From the NCBI RefSeq assembly GCF_016287535.1, contig NZ_JAEFAJ010000001.1, forward strand, positions 124,001 through 188,000: 64,000 nucleotides of DNA, written 5' to 3'. The DNA comes from Ruminococcus sp. Its GTDB lineage: Bacteria; Bacillota; Clostridia; Oscillospirales; Ruminococcaceae. Of the stretch, positions 23,503 through 31,632 are shown in pieces. How positions within the stretch are numbered: position 1 is the first letter of the stretch; each line of letters opens with the position of its first letter. The position numbers were made by a program, and so were the translations under genes. The notes beneath the pieces are model-generated. The model was not told the origin of the DNA, made no database searches, and worked only from the letters and a program-made list of their open reading frames with translations.

Positions 23503-24696
23503 TTATTCCAGATCTATCATTATTTTTGCGCGATAATCTTTTTCTGCCGAGGTGATCGTATCAAGAGCAAGTCCATATATGTCCGAAGCTCTGATTTCAA
23601 GCTCTGCAAATCGCTCTGCCGTATCGCTAAGCTGTGAAAGCTTTGCAATAGACGAAGCAAAAGGTATCTTCGCCTTATCCTTAGCACGTGCAAGTATCTC
23701 TCTGCCACGCTCGTTGAATGCGAGGATCCTTCCGTACGGCGGAAGCTGTTCCATATCTTCCTTTGTGATCCCTATAAGAAGAGCAAGCATAATACGTCTT
23801 ATCCTTGCCATAGTATACCTCTTGGTCTTTACGGTAAACAGCAGTTCGTCTATGGAGCCTGCCATTCTCGCGCCGTATATCCTGTGTTCAAGGCCCTGTC
23901 CCACATCGCATATCTGTTCGATATCTTCAACAGTGCTGCTCCTAAGCTTATATAATATTACTCTCTCAAGGCGGCTTAAAGATGCTGTTTCACCCTTGGA
24001 AGAGGCATTTTTAATTGCCTCAGCCCACTCCGCGGTGGTAAATTCACCGACAGAAACGCCTTGTCCGATCATTTCACGAAGATTTGACGCGCTTGCAAAT
24101 CCATCGGCAGTTTCATCACCGTCATGACGGACGCTTTTGCGCTTAACCGTAAACGGTTTAATATCAGAACCGAATCTTTTCAATGCTCTCAGATACTCAA
24201 CAGCAAGGGTGTTGTTCGGTTCGGCGATTATGGAAGCCGACTCCGGATCGTAGCCGTTAACAACGGAATTAAGCGCTCTCGGATAAGTATATCCTTTCTC
24301 CATAATGCTCTTTATCTCTTCCAGATGCGTTATTGAAGCCTTGTCAACGATATCCATCGCCTTAACTAGCTGCTGCGTATCGCCGCATTCGCTACCGAAG
24401 GATATCTCGTCAACAACTCCGAGGGAATCCAGAAGATAAACCGCTCCGGCTGCAAAATTTTCGGCAGAAGTGAGACAATACTGTACAGGCAGCTCGATAA
24501 CGAGATCAGCCCCTGAATGTACAGCAAGACGAGCTCTTTCAAGCTTGTCAATGACCGCAACGCCGCCTCGCTGAACAAAATTGCCGCTCATTACAGCTAC
24601 GATATGCGTACAACCGTTTTCCCTGGTTTTGCGTATATGATAAAGATGTCCGTTATGAAAAGGATTATATTCGCATACAATACCACTGACTTTCAT
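23503..24696 (-). CDS. tmcAL: tRNA(Met) cytidine acetate ligase
   Basis: 397 residues from the ATG at 24696 (MKVSGIVCEYNPFHNGHLYH), with a GGAGAGG site upstream. The nucleotidyltransferase HxGH motif is HNGH, and VMSGNFVQRGGVAVIDK and SGADLVIELPVQYCLTSAENFA are the family blocks. In B. subtilis TmcAL (YlbM) activates acetate with ATP and acetylates C34 of elongator tRNA-Met, using free acetate rather than acetyl-CoA. It is divergent from acetate kinase here, a neighbour that handles the same metabolite. Confidence 0.92.
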   Translation of the reverse strand: MKVSGIVCEYNPFHNGHLYHIRKTRENGCTHIVAVMSGNFVQRGGVAVIDKLERARLAVHSGADLVIELPVQYCLTSAENFAAGAVYLLDSLGVVDEISFGSECGDTQQLVKAMDIVDKASITHLEEIKSIMEKGYTYPRALNSVVNGYDPESASIIAEPNNTLAVEYLRALKRFGSDIKPFTVKRKSVRHDGDETADGFASASNLREMIGQGVSVGEFTTAEWAEAIKNASSKGETASLSRLERVILYKLRSSTVEDIEQICDVGQGLEHRIYGARMAGSIDELLFTVKTKRYTMARIRRIMLALLIGITKEDMEQLPPYGRILAFNERGREILARAKDKAKIPFASSIAKLSQLSDTAERFAELEIRASDIYGLALDTITSAEKDYRAKIMIDLE

Positions 24697-24888
24697 TTTA
24701 CTACCTCTCCTGTCAAATTTCAATGATTTCTTCTAATTTTTTATTTACTCTACATATTATTTATAGTTTTTTACTATGTTTTGGTCGTTTTGCAAAACAA
24801 AAAGCGCGTTTTTTCTGCTTGTCCGGTACAAAAAAACTGTTTTTAAATGCATTTCCCGACCGCAGCTGACACTGTTCAAAAAAAACAC

Positions 24889-24916
24889 TTGCATTTTTCC
24901 GAAAATAGTATATAAT
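24889..24916 (+). promoter_or_regulatory. Promoter of ackA
   Basis: TTGCAT (24889-24894), 16-base spacer, TATAAT (24911-24916), about 38 bases before the ATG, which has GAAAGGA upstream. The 258-base gap to tmcAL is AT-rich and holds no other gene; I see no clean promoter for tmcAL in it. Confidence 0.7.
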
Positions 24917-24954
24917 AATATATGCAAAATATTTTTTGAAAGGAATTTTAATAT

Positions 24955-26154
24955 ATGATCATCTTAGTTGTTAATGCAGGAAGCTCTTCCCTGAAGTATC
25001 AGCTCATCGATATGAGCGATGAAAGCGTTATCGCAAAGGGTAACTGCGACCGTATCGGTATCGACGGACATATCAACCACAAGACTGCTGACGGCAGAGT
25101 TCTTGATGAGGACTGCTCTTTCCCGACACATACAGAGGCTTTCATGAAGCTTGTTGACTGCCTTACAAAAGGCGATGCAAAGGTTATCGACAGCATGGAC
25201 GCTATTTCCGCTGTCGGACACAGAATAGTACAGGGCGCTGACGTTTTCGATAAATCTGTACTCGTAACAGATGAAGTTATTGATAAAATAGATGAGCTCC
25301 GCGAGCTTGCTCCTGTTCACAATCACGCTCACGCTCTCGCTCTCAGAGCCTGCAAGAGCGTTATCCCAGCAAATGTTCCTCAGGTAGTTGTATTTGATAC
25401 AGCTTTCCATCAGACCATGCCTGCAAAGGCTTTCATGTTCGGACTTCCTTACGAGGACTACGAAAAGCTCCACGTAAGAAAATACGGCTTCCACGGCACA
25501 TCACACCGATTTGTTTCCAAGGCTCTTGCAGATGCTATGGGCAAAGATGTCAAGGATCTCAAGATCGTTTCATGTCACCTTGGCAACGGTTCTTCAATTA
25601 CTGCTGTTGACGGCGGCAAGTCTGTAGATACTTCTATGGGCTTCACTCCTCTTGACGGTGTTGTAATGGGCACAAGAACAGGTTCTGTAGACCCTTCTGC
25701 TGTTACATTTGTAGCTGACAAGCACGGTTTCACACCTTCACAGATGAGCGAATACATGAACAAGAAGTCAGGTTTCCTCGGAGTATCCGGCGTTGGTTCT
25801 GACAACCGTGATATTCAGGAAGCTGCTAACAACGGAAACGAGAAAGCTCAGCTCGTTTCAGATATGCTCGCATATGAGATCCAGAAGTATATCGGCGCTT
25901 ATACCGCTGCAATGAACGGTATCGACGCTCTCCTTTTCACCGGCGGTATCGGCGAGAACTCATGGGAAGTAAGAGAGCAGGTTTGCCGCAATATGGATTA
26001 CTTCGGAATCAAGATCGACGAAGCTCTCAATCGCACTATCAGAGGCAAGCTCACAAAGATCTCGACTCCTGATTCAAAGATTGAGGTATGGATCGTTCCT
26101 ACAAACGAGGAGCTCCTTATCGCAAGAGATACACTTGCTCTTATTTCCAAGTAA
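24955..26154 (+). CDS. ackA: Acetate kinase
   Basis: 399 residues, the standard length. NAGSSSLKYQLIDM (ASKHA phosphate loop 1), VGHRIVQGAD, FDTAFHQTMP, YGFHGTSHRFV, HLGNGSSITAVDGGKSVDTSMGFTPL and FTGGIGENS are all present. It interconverts acetyl phosphate plus ADP with acetate plus ATP, the ATP-yielding step of acetate fermentation. Single gene with its own promoter and terminator; pta is not next to it. Codon use is strongly biased, as expected for a highly expressed gene. Confidence 0.97.
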   Translation: MIILVVNAGSSSLKYQLIDMSDESVIAKGNCDRIGIDGHINHKTADGRVLDEDCSFPTHTEAFMKLVDCLTKGDAKVIDSMDAISAVGHRIVQGADVFDKSVLVTDEVIDKIDELRELAPVHNHAHALALRACKSVIPANVPQVVVFDTAFHQTMPAKAFMFGLPYEDYEKLHVRKYGFHGTSHRFVSKALADAMGKDVKDLKIVSCHLGNGSSITAVDGGKSVDTSMGFTPLDGVVMGTRTGSVDPSAVTFVADKHGFTPSQMSEYMNKKSGFLGVSGVGSDNRDIQEAANNGNEKAQLVSDMLAYEIQKYIGAYTAAMNGIDALLFTGGIGENSWEVREQVCRNMDYFGIKIDEALNRTIRGKLTKISTPDSKIEVWIVPTNEELLIARDTLALISK

Positions 26155-26180
26155 TTATATCATATTATTCCTTAAATATC

Positions 26181-26205
26181 AAGCCTGCACTTTATGTGCA
26201 GGCTT
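26181..26205 (+). terminator. ackA terminator
   Basis: Perfect 10-bp stem AAGCCTGCAC (26181-26190) with GTGCAGGCTT (26196-26205), loop TTTAT, followed by GCTTTATAT; 27 bases after the stop codon. Confidence 0.85.
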
Positions 26206-26221
26206 GCTTTATATATGCAAG

Positions 26222-26244
26222 AAGGCGTTCATAATGAACGCCTT
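26222..26244. terminator. Convergent terminator between ackA and the DUF3737 gene
   Basis: AAGGCGTTC (26222-26230), loop ATAAT, GAACGCCTT (26236-26244), followed on the plus strand by TCCTTTTT. It lies 7 bases beyond the DUF3737 stop and can serve both converging transcripts. Confidence 0.75.
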
Positions 26245-26250
26245 TCCTTT

Positions 26251-27111
26251 TTACATATGATGACTTACCAGCTGATCCTCACAGATTATTTTTGTGCGCA
26301 TAGGATCTACTTTATCCTGCTCAAGTATAATAACTCCGATAGAGTCAGCCTTTATTATACCTGATAACGGGTTTCTAATGCTTTCGATGCTACCTATTAT
26401 ATCAGCATTTACTGTTGAATACTCAAAAGCGAAGGTGGTATTCGGAAGCTTGCAGTTCTTCATCATAAGATTCTCTATATAGCACATTCCCTCACGGCTC
26501 TCGACAGTGCAGTTGATAAGAGAGATATTACGTGAATTCCAGCCAAAGCACTTGCCTTTTATTGTTGAGTTATAAATAACGACATTTTCACTGTTCCAGA
26601 AAGCGTCACGGCAGTTTATTACAGAATCACGCACAGTAACATTACGTACTCCGTCAAAAGCGTATCCGCCTACGATTTTAAGACCGGTTATTTCCATACC
26701 GTCACAGTCCATTGCGAAATAGTCGCCGTTAACTTTTACTCTGTCGATACGTACATTATTGCATTTCCATAAAACCTCATCACCGTTAGGAAAGCTCACG
26801 TTTCTCAGGCTGATACGATTACAGCGTCGGAAACACTTAGGCGCTTCAACTATGATATCATCAGCTCCTACATCCTTGGAATACCACATTGCAGCACGGC
26901 CGTCTTCAGTCAGCATACAGTTTTTGAGATTTATCATCTCACTGTGCCATAATGGAAATTTTGAAGAAAATGTACTGTCGGAAAGCTTTATATAGCTGCT
27001 GCGTTTGAGTGGTGATTCTCCGTATCCGAAAGAAGTACCACAAATCCTGAGACCATTTGCCTGATAAAGCGCCCTTTCCCCCGAAAAGTGCTCATTGCAG
27101 ATCTCTTTCAT
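26251..27111 (-). CDS. DUF3737 right-handed beta-helix protein
   Basis: 286 residues. The chain is a series of short repeats built on Asn/Cys ladders (LKNCMLTED, LRNVSFPNGDEVLWKCNNVRI, VTVRDSVINCRDAFWNSENVVIYNSTI, ISLINCTVESREGMCYI), the DUF3737 pattern of a right-handed parallel beta helix. No signal peptide, so probably cytoplasmic. The function of the family is unknown; beta-helix proteins often bind carbohydrate, but no catalytic residues can be named here. Stands alone with its own promoter and terminator. Confidence 0.82.
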   Translation of the reverse strand: MKEICNEHFSGERALYQANGLRICGTSFGYGESPLKRSSYIKLSDSTFSSKFPLWHSEMINLKNCMLTEDGRAAMWYSKDVGADDIIVEAPKCFRRCNRISLRNVSFPNGDEVLWKCNNVRIDRVKVNGDYFAMDCDGMEITGLKIVGGYAFDGVRNVTVRDSVINCRDAFWNSENVVIYNSTIKGKCFGWNSRNISLINCTVESREGMCYIENLMMKNCKLPNTTFAFEYSTVNADIIGSIESIRNPLSGIIKADSIGVIILEQDKVDPMRTKIICEDQLVSHHM

Positions 27112-27172
27112 AAAATCTCACTCCTTATCATATATCATTAAGACATTAAAATATCTAATGACCTTATAAAGC

Positions 27173-27201
27173 ATTATATCACATATTTTGTTAAAAAGCA
27201 A
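27173..27201 (-). promoter_or_regulatory. Promoter of the DUF3737 gene
   Basis: TTGCTT (27201-27196), 17-base spacer, TATAAT (27178-27173). A small inverted repeat CATTA-N7-TAATG lies in the leader. Confidence 0.65.
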
Positions 27202-27290
27202 CATTTAATTCAAAAGCAAAACTGAATTAATTGTGAATGGCGCAAAAGAGATAACAATAGCTTTTTTCTTTTACAATTCAGATGCAACAC

Positions 27291-27319
27291 TTTACATTCT
27301 TGCTCCGTATGTGTATAAT
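27291..27319 (+). promoter_or_regulatory. Promoter of the sigma/anti-sigma pair
   Basis: TTTACA (27291-27296), 17-base spacer, TATAAT (27314-27319), followed by a palindromic CGTATACG (27330-27337) near the expected start site. This is a housekeeping-type promoter rather than an ECF-type one. Confidence 0.7.
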
Positions 27320-27364
27320 GAAAGCATAACGTATACGCAAAGCTTTTCATGGGGAGGTGGGACG

Positions 27365-27919
27365 ATGACTGAAAACGAGATCAGGCTTATCATGCAAAGG
27401 TCAAGGGATGAAGGCTTCAGAGCGCTGTTTGACGAGTACTGGAGTTACGCATACACGATAGTATACAATGTACTCCGAAGTTCAGCAAGCCGAAACGATA
27501 TTGAGGACTGCACCGCCGATGTTCTGAGCGATGTGATGCTAAGCTATGATACAGACCGAGAGGGCTCGCTGAAAGCTTATATCGGTACATCTGCCAAAAG
27601 ACGTGCTATTGATTTAAAGCGCTCTGTTTCCGCAAAGAACACTGTCCCTCTCGATGATGATAATTCTCCGGATATCCCGTCAGGAGAAAATATCGAGATA
27701 CAAGCTGAAAATGCCGGTATATCCGCTTTGCTGCTGCAAAAGATCGAGGAACTCGGTGAACCAGACGCTTCGATAATCATACAGAAATACTTCTATGACC
27801 GAAACTCTGCGGAAACAGCAAAGGTACTCGGCATGAATCCTATAACCGTAAGGAGTCGCCTGAAGCGTGCTTTGAAAAAGCTGAAAACCGCTCTTACGGA
27901 TATGGACATAACAATTTAA
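27365..27919 (+). CDS. RNA polymerase sigma factor, ECF-like sigma-70 family
   Basis: 184 residues from the ATG at 27365, preceded by GGGGAGGTGGG; a longer frame to 27233 lacks a ribosome site. Region 2 (about residues 18-85: FRALFDEYWSYAYTIVYNVLRS, IEDCTADVLSDVML, LKAYIGTSAKRRAIDLKR) and region 4 (about 120-180: IIIQKYFYDRNSAETAKVLGMNPITVRSRLKRALKKLK, a helix-turn-helix) are clear; there is no region 3. It is followed after 12 bases by a membrane protein with a short cytoplasmic N-terminus, the standard sigma/anti-sigma layout. Confidence 0.87.
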   Translation: MTENEIRLIMQRSRDEGFRALFDEYWSYAYTIVYNVLRSSASRNDIEDCTADVLSDVMLSYDTDREGSLKAYIGTSAKRRAIDLKRSVSAKNTVPLDDDNSPDIPSGENIEIQAENAGISALLLQKIEELGEPDASIIIQKYFYDRNSAETAKVLGMNPITVRSRLKRALKKLKTALTDMDITI

Positions 27920-27931
27920 AGGAGGATAAGT

Positions 27932-29635
27932 ATGAAAAAAAATATCTCCGATATACTTCACAATGCTGATAACGAAACAGTTGAACGCATTGCTGATAAG
28001 TACAGGGCTGCTGATGAAAAGGCCTCCGAACGGATATACGATAAATGCGTTTCACGAATCGGAAGTGAATATGAACAGGTCGAGCTCATGAAAGCTGAAA
28101 CTGTACGCAGAGGCCCAAAACTTTATCCTGTACTTGCAGCAGCTGCCTGTATTATGATAATTTTCGGAAGCATAGGCGTATTGCTCCACAAAAGAGCTCA
28201 TGAGCCGCTTCCTGTAAATGATTCTTCTGACAATATGGCAACTGTAACCACATCAACCGGCACAGCGATAGTATCAAACGCCGCTGTTACAATGCTGACA
28301 ACTAATGAGACAGCAAAAGACTCAGACCCGGAAACAACATCTGCTGCTAACGAGCCTGTTGAAGCTCTGATACTTACTGAAACAGTCAGAACATCTGCTT
28401 CATCAGACAGAACTGTCACGAAAGCAGTAAAAACGACTACCGTCAAGAAAACAACTGCAAAAACTGTCACAACTCAGAAAAGCACTGATAAAACAACTGT
28501 AAAGCGTTATCTTAACACCAAAGACATTACTTCACTCTCACAAAAGGGCGACTCTCTCACATGGTCTGATTTTGAAGACTATATCTATGAGGATATCGGC
28601 TCAGGTATCTATATCTGGGAATTTAAGATCGAAGAGGGCACCGGCTATACTCTTAGGATAGGCGGTGTACCGCCAGAGAAGCCTAATTATATCAAGCTTT
28701 ATCACGGTATTAACGGCATAGACACTCAGAACGGAATAGATATCCGCTACAACGACGTTCAGGAATTTATCAATATGCCAAACAGAGTTTCAAGTGCTAT
28801 GAATCAGATCAAAGAGCTCATTCCTGACAGTATAGCAAGTATCGAGATCTCCGACAACGTACACAGTAATACCGAAAAACTGACTTATGACCAGATAAAG
28901 ATATTGCTTTCACGTCTCAATGATATATCTCTTATCGAAGAAAGCGGTTCATATCAGCTGTTAAGCTGTATAAACTACAAGATAAAGATCACTCTCCACA
29001 ATAGAAATACCATTGATCTCGGATTGGTCGGTTCATATTTTATTATAAATGGTAAAGGCTATAAAGCAGAAAGCGATTCATGCAGCCAGCTGGAAACATA
29101 CATTTATAATTTCATCACAAATACAAAGGAACCGGAAAATATTGATATCAGCGGTCTGAGTACATGGTGCTGGCATGATTACTGGTCTAAAAGCTTTGAC
29201 TCGCGCAATATAAATGAAAGCATAATAGTTTCAGCTTTCCCGGACACAGAATTTACATGGAACGGCCTGGAAGGCGGCATAACAGTATATAAGAACGGAA
29301 CAGCTGCGGCGGCGTTCGGCGGAATGCCCTTATGGAATGCATTCTTCACAGACCTTAACGGTGACGGTTCACCCGAACTCTGTATGACAGTTTCGTTTGG
29401 CAGCGGTATAGTTGATGAACATGTAATCGTATATGACCTGCGAAATGAAAAGGAATACACTCTTTGGGAAAGAATGGTGAACGATTACATTCTTTTCATG
29501 GAAGACAATGAATTGTTTGTCCGTAAACTTGACACTGAAAGCAGTATAAGCAGCTTCTGGGAAAAAAGCAGAGGTGAAAAAGGCAGGCTAAAGATAAACG
29601 AAAGCGACGAGCTCGTATTCGTTCCTGTTTCATAA
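27932..29635 (+). CDS. Membrane-anchored putative anti-sigma factor with extracellular domain
   Basis: 567 residues. Cytoplasmic helical N-terminus (about 1-62), one membrane helix (about 65-85, YPVLAAAACIMIIFGSIGVLL), a long Thr/Ser-rich extracellular linker (about 100-195), then two globular regions, the last containing FFTDLNGDGSPEL, an EF-hand-like Ca-binding loop as seen in integrin/VCBS-type repeats. The position right after the sigma gene supports an anti-sigma role, with the cytoplasmic part binding sigma and the outside part sensing something. The family is not recognised; a related scheme (sigI/rsgI carbohydrate-sensing anti-sigma factors) exists in cellulolytic clostridia, but no carbohydrate-binding module is evident here. 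Confidence 0.7.
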   Translation: MKKNISDILHNADNETVERIADKYRAADEKASERIYDKCVSRIGSEYEQVELMKAETVRRGPKLYPVLAAAACIMIIFGSIGVLLHKRAHEPLPVNDSSDNMATVTTSTGTAIVSNAAVTMLTTNETAKDSDPETTSAANEPVEALILTETVRTSASSDRTVTKAVKTTTVKKTTAKTVTTQKSTDKTTVKRYLNTKDITSLSQKGDSLTWSDFEDYIYEDIGSGIYIWEFKIEEGTGYTLRIGGVPPEKPNYIKLYHGINGIDTQNGIDIRYNDVQEFINMPNRVSSAMNQIKELIPDSIASIEISDNVHSNTEKLTYDQIKILLSRLNDISLIEESGSYQLLSCINYKIKITLHNRNTIDLGLVGSYFIINGKGYKAESDSCSQLETYIYNFITNTKEPENIDISGLSTWCWHDYWSKSFDSRNINESIIVSAFPDTEFTWNGLEGGITVYKNGTAAAAFGGMPLWNAFFTDLNGDGSPELCMTVSFGSGIVDEHVIVYDLRNEKEYTLWERMVNDYILFMEDNELFVRKLDTESSISSFWEKSRGEKGRLKINESDELVFVPVS

Positions 29636-29651
29636 AGCTTCACAAACCTCA

Positions 29652-29676
29652 AAAAGCTCCGCATTGCGGAGCTTTT
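29652..29676 (+). terminator. Terminator of the sigma/anti-sigma operon
   Basis: AAAAGCTCCGC (29652-29662), loop ATT, GCGGAGCTTTT (29666-29676), 16 bases after the stop codon; A-rich and T-rich arms make it work in both directions. Confidence 0.9.
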
Positions 29677-29688
29677 CCTTTGCTCATA

Positions 29689-29717
29689 TTGACAAATCCG
29701 CTTATTTGGGGTATAAT
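29689..29717 (+). promoter_or_regulatory. Full-consensus promoter of the pyridoxal kinase-like gene
   Basis: TTGACA (29689-29694), exactly 17 bases, TATAAT (29712-29717), directly after the previous terminator and about 36 bases before the ATG. Confidence 0.85.
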
Positions 29718-29753
29718 CAGAAATTGATGAATACATAAGAAAGAATGATGATA

Positions 29754-30590
29754 ATGAAAAAGGTCGTATCTATACAGGATATCTCATGCTTCGGCAAATG
29801 CTCGCTGACTGTGGCTTTGCCGATAATTTCAGCAATGGGAATCGAGACTGCTGTTATTCCGACTGCTGTGCTTTCAACTCACACAGGAGAAGGCTTTAAA
29901 AACTATACTTTTCGTGATCTAACCTGCGATATTCCTGCTATCGCCGCCCACTGGAAAAGCATGGACCTGAAATTTGACGCGCTTTATACAGGTTATCTCG
30001 GTTCTCCGGAACAGGTAGAGATCGTTTCTGACTTTTTTGACGATTTTGGCACTGTCGATAATCACATAATCGTAGATCCTGTGCTTGGCGATGCCGGAAG
30101 ACTCTATGCGGGCTTCACAACGTCTTTCGTTGAAAAAATGAAGAAGCTTTGCGCTAAAGCTGATTATATTATGCCTAACATGACTGAAGTTTCATTTCTG
30201 CTTGGTATACCTTACACCGAATGCTATGACGAAAAATATATCAAGGACGCTCTTCGGCGTCTTGCTGAGCTTGGCTGCAAAGTTCCTGTCATAACCGGCG
30301 TACATTATGATGACCTGCAACAAGGAGCTGCCGCTTATGACTCTGAAAATGACAGATTCTATTTCTCCTTTGACAAAAATGTTAATTACCGCTTTCACGG
30401 TACCGGAGATATTTTCAGCAGCGTATTTACGGGAGCCTGTGCCCTCGGCATGGATTTACAGCATTGTCTCGATATCGCTGTAAGATTCACTCTTGACTGT
30501 ATAGAAGCAACTGTACCTAATATTGAAGAAACATGGTACGGAAGCAGCTTTGAGCTGTGTCTCGGCAAGCTTATTGACTATGTAAAATAA
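29754..30590 (+). CDS. PdxY/PdxK-like pyridoxal or pyridoxamine kinase
   Basis: About 278 residues from MKKVVSIQDISCFGKCSLTVALP. Ribokinase-like fold: VLSTHTGEGF (substrate loop), VDPVLGDAGRLY, YIMPNMTEVSFLLG, and the anion hole and catalytic Asp in FHGTGDIFSSVFTGA. Such enzymes phosphorylate pyridoxal or related B6 vitamers with ATP for salvage to PLP. The ribosome site is weak (AAGAAAG), and three ATG codons lie within 10 bases (29745, 29748, 29754); the third gives the conserved N-terminus. Confidence 0.87.
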   Translation: MKKVVSIQDISCFGKCSLTVALPIISAMGIETAVIPTAVLSTHTGEGFKNYTFRDLTCDIPAIAAHWKSMDLKFDALYTGYLGSPEQVEIVSDFFDDFGTVDNHIIVDPVLGDAGRLYAGFTTSFVEKMKKLCAKADYIMPNMTEVSFLLGIPYTECYDEKYIKDALRRLAELGCKVPVITGVHYDDLQQGAAAYDSENDRFYFSFDKNVNYRFHGTGDIFSSVFTGACALGMDLQHCLDIAVRFTLDCIEATVPNIEETWYGSSFELCLGKLIDYVK

Positions 30591-30597
30591 TTTCTTC

Positions 30598-30623
30598 AAA
30601 AAAGCAGACTTGTCTGCTTTTTT
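30598..30623 (+). terminator. Terminator of the pyridoxal kinase-like gene
   Basis: AAAAAAGCAGAC (30598-30609) with GTCTGCTTTTTT (30612-30623), 8 bases after the stop codon. Confidence 0.88.
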
Positions 30624-30639
30624 GTTATCTTTTTCCTGT

Positions 30640-30668
30640 GATTACCCTGTCACTACAGGGCAATAATA
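30640..30668 (+). promoter_or_regulatory. Candidate sigma-F-type promoter of sigG
   Basis: GATTA (30640-30644), 14 bases, GGCAATAATA (30659-30668). The second element agrees with the B. subtilis sigma-F -10 pattern GGnrAnAnTw at all fixed positions; the first agrees with GywTA except at the second base. No sigma-A promoter is visible in this gap. A CCCTGT-CACT-ACAGGG inverted repeat (30645-30660) overlaps the spacer. In B. subtilis sigG is sigma-F dependent. Confidence 0.45.
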
Positions 30669-30697
30669 TCCTTGCAGATCATTGTGGAGGATATTCT

Positions 30698-31471
30698 ATG
30701 GCATATAATAAAGTCGTTATCGCAGGAATCAATACTTCCGAACTTGAAGTTCTTAAAGAAGATGAAAAGATCACTTTGCTCAAAGAAATCCGCGCTACGG
30801 GAAGCAAATCAGCCCGCGATAAACTCGTCAACGGGAATCTCAGACTCGTTCTGAGCGTTATACAGCGATTTACCGGGCGAGGCGAAGATATAGACGACCT
30901 ATTCCAGATAGGCGTTATCGGTCTGATAAAAGCAATAAACAATTTCGACCTTTCAAAAGAAGTACGATTCTCAACATACTGCGTTCCCATGATAAACGGT
31001 GAGTTAAGACGCTACCTTCGGGACAACAGTCATGTAAAAGTCAGCCGTTCGCTTCGCGATCTTGCATATAAGGCTATACAGGCAAAAGAACGGCTCACAT
31101 TCACACTCTGCCGCGAACCGACTATGGACGAGATAGCTTGTGAAATAAATGAAAAACGCTCTGATGTTGTCATTGCGCTCGAAAGTATAAGCGATCCAGT
31201 CTCGCTGTATGAACCCGTTTATTCAGATACTGAGGATAATCTCTATATCATGGATCAGATCAGCGATATCAACGGAGTTGAAAGTCAGATGGACGAGCTT
31301 GCCATACGTGACGCAATAAAAGAGCTTGGACCTCGGGAACGTGATATTCTGTATCTTAGGTTCCTTCATGGAAAAACACAGACTGAGGTTGCTTCTGAGA
31401 TAGGCATCTCACAGGCTCAGGTGTCAAGGCTTGAGAAGAATGTTATAAAAAGGATAAAAAGCAGTATATGA
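30698..31471 (+). CDS. sigG: Forespore RNA polymerase sigma factor G
   Basis: 257 residues from the ATG at 30698 with GGAGGATATTCT upstream. The N-terminus MAYNKVVIAGINTSELEVL and the block SARDKLVNGNLRLVLSVIQRF followed by EDIDDLFQIGVIGLIKAINNFDLS and FSTYCVPMINGELRRYLRDN are close to B. subtilis SigG (MSRNKVEICGVDTSKLPVL). Regions 2, 3 and 4 are all present, ending with ASEIGISQAQVSRLEKNVIKRI. It directs late forespore transcription after engulfment, a step that depends on the SpoIIIA channel encoded earlier in this window. The usual spoIIGA-sigE-sigG cluster is not seen. Confidence 0.9.
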   Translation: MAYNKVVIAGINTSELEVLKEDEKITLLKEIRATGSKSARDKLVNGNLRLVLSVIQRFTGRGEDIDDLFQIGVIGLIKAINNFDLSKEVRFSTYCVPMINGELRRYLRDNSHVKVSRSLRDLAYKAIQAKERLTFTLCREPTMDEIACEINEKRSDVVIALESISDPVSLYEPVYSDTEDNLYIMDQISDINGVESQMDELAIRDAIKELGPRERDILYLRFLHGKTQTEVASEIGISQAQVSRLEKNVIKRIKSSI

Positions 31472-31555
31472 AAAACGTTCTGTTTACACTCTGTTTATAT
31501 CACATTCTTTAAAACAATCTGTACAAAAATATTGCTAAAAAAATGTCGATTATAC

Positions 31556-31584
31556 TTGAAAAATTCATACTTTCATGGTATAAT
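31556..31584 (+). promoter_or_regulatory. Promoter of the NfeD-SPFH pair
   Basis: TTGAAA (31556-31561), 17-base spacer, TATAAT (31579-31584). The leader contains a stem AAATTTTGTAG/CTACAAATTT (about 31585-31611) just before the AAAGGGGG ribosome site. Confidence 0.75.
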
Positions 31585-31632
31585 AAATTTTGTAGGGATT
31601 ACTACAAATTTTAGTAGAAAGGGGGTCTCGCC

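Noticed and set aside
27233-27364. N-terminal extension of the sigma factor ORF
   Set aside because: It spans the -35 and -10 boxes and the start site; the GGGGAGG ribosome site points to the ATG at 27365.
28440-28500. Short Thr/Lys-coding direct repeats in the anti-sigma-like gene as a possible CRISPR or tandem repeat
   Set aside because: Low-complexity linker coding only; units are imperfect and there are no spacers.
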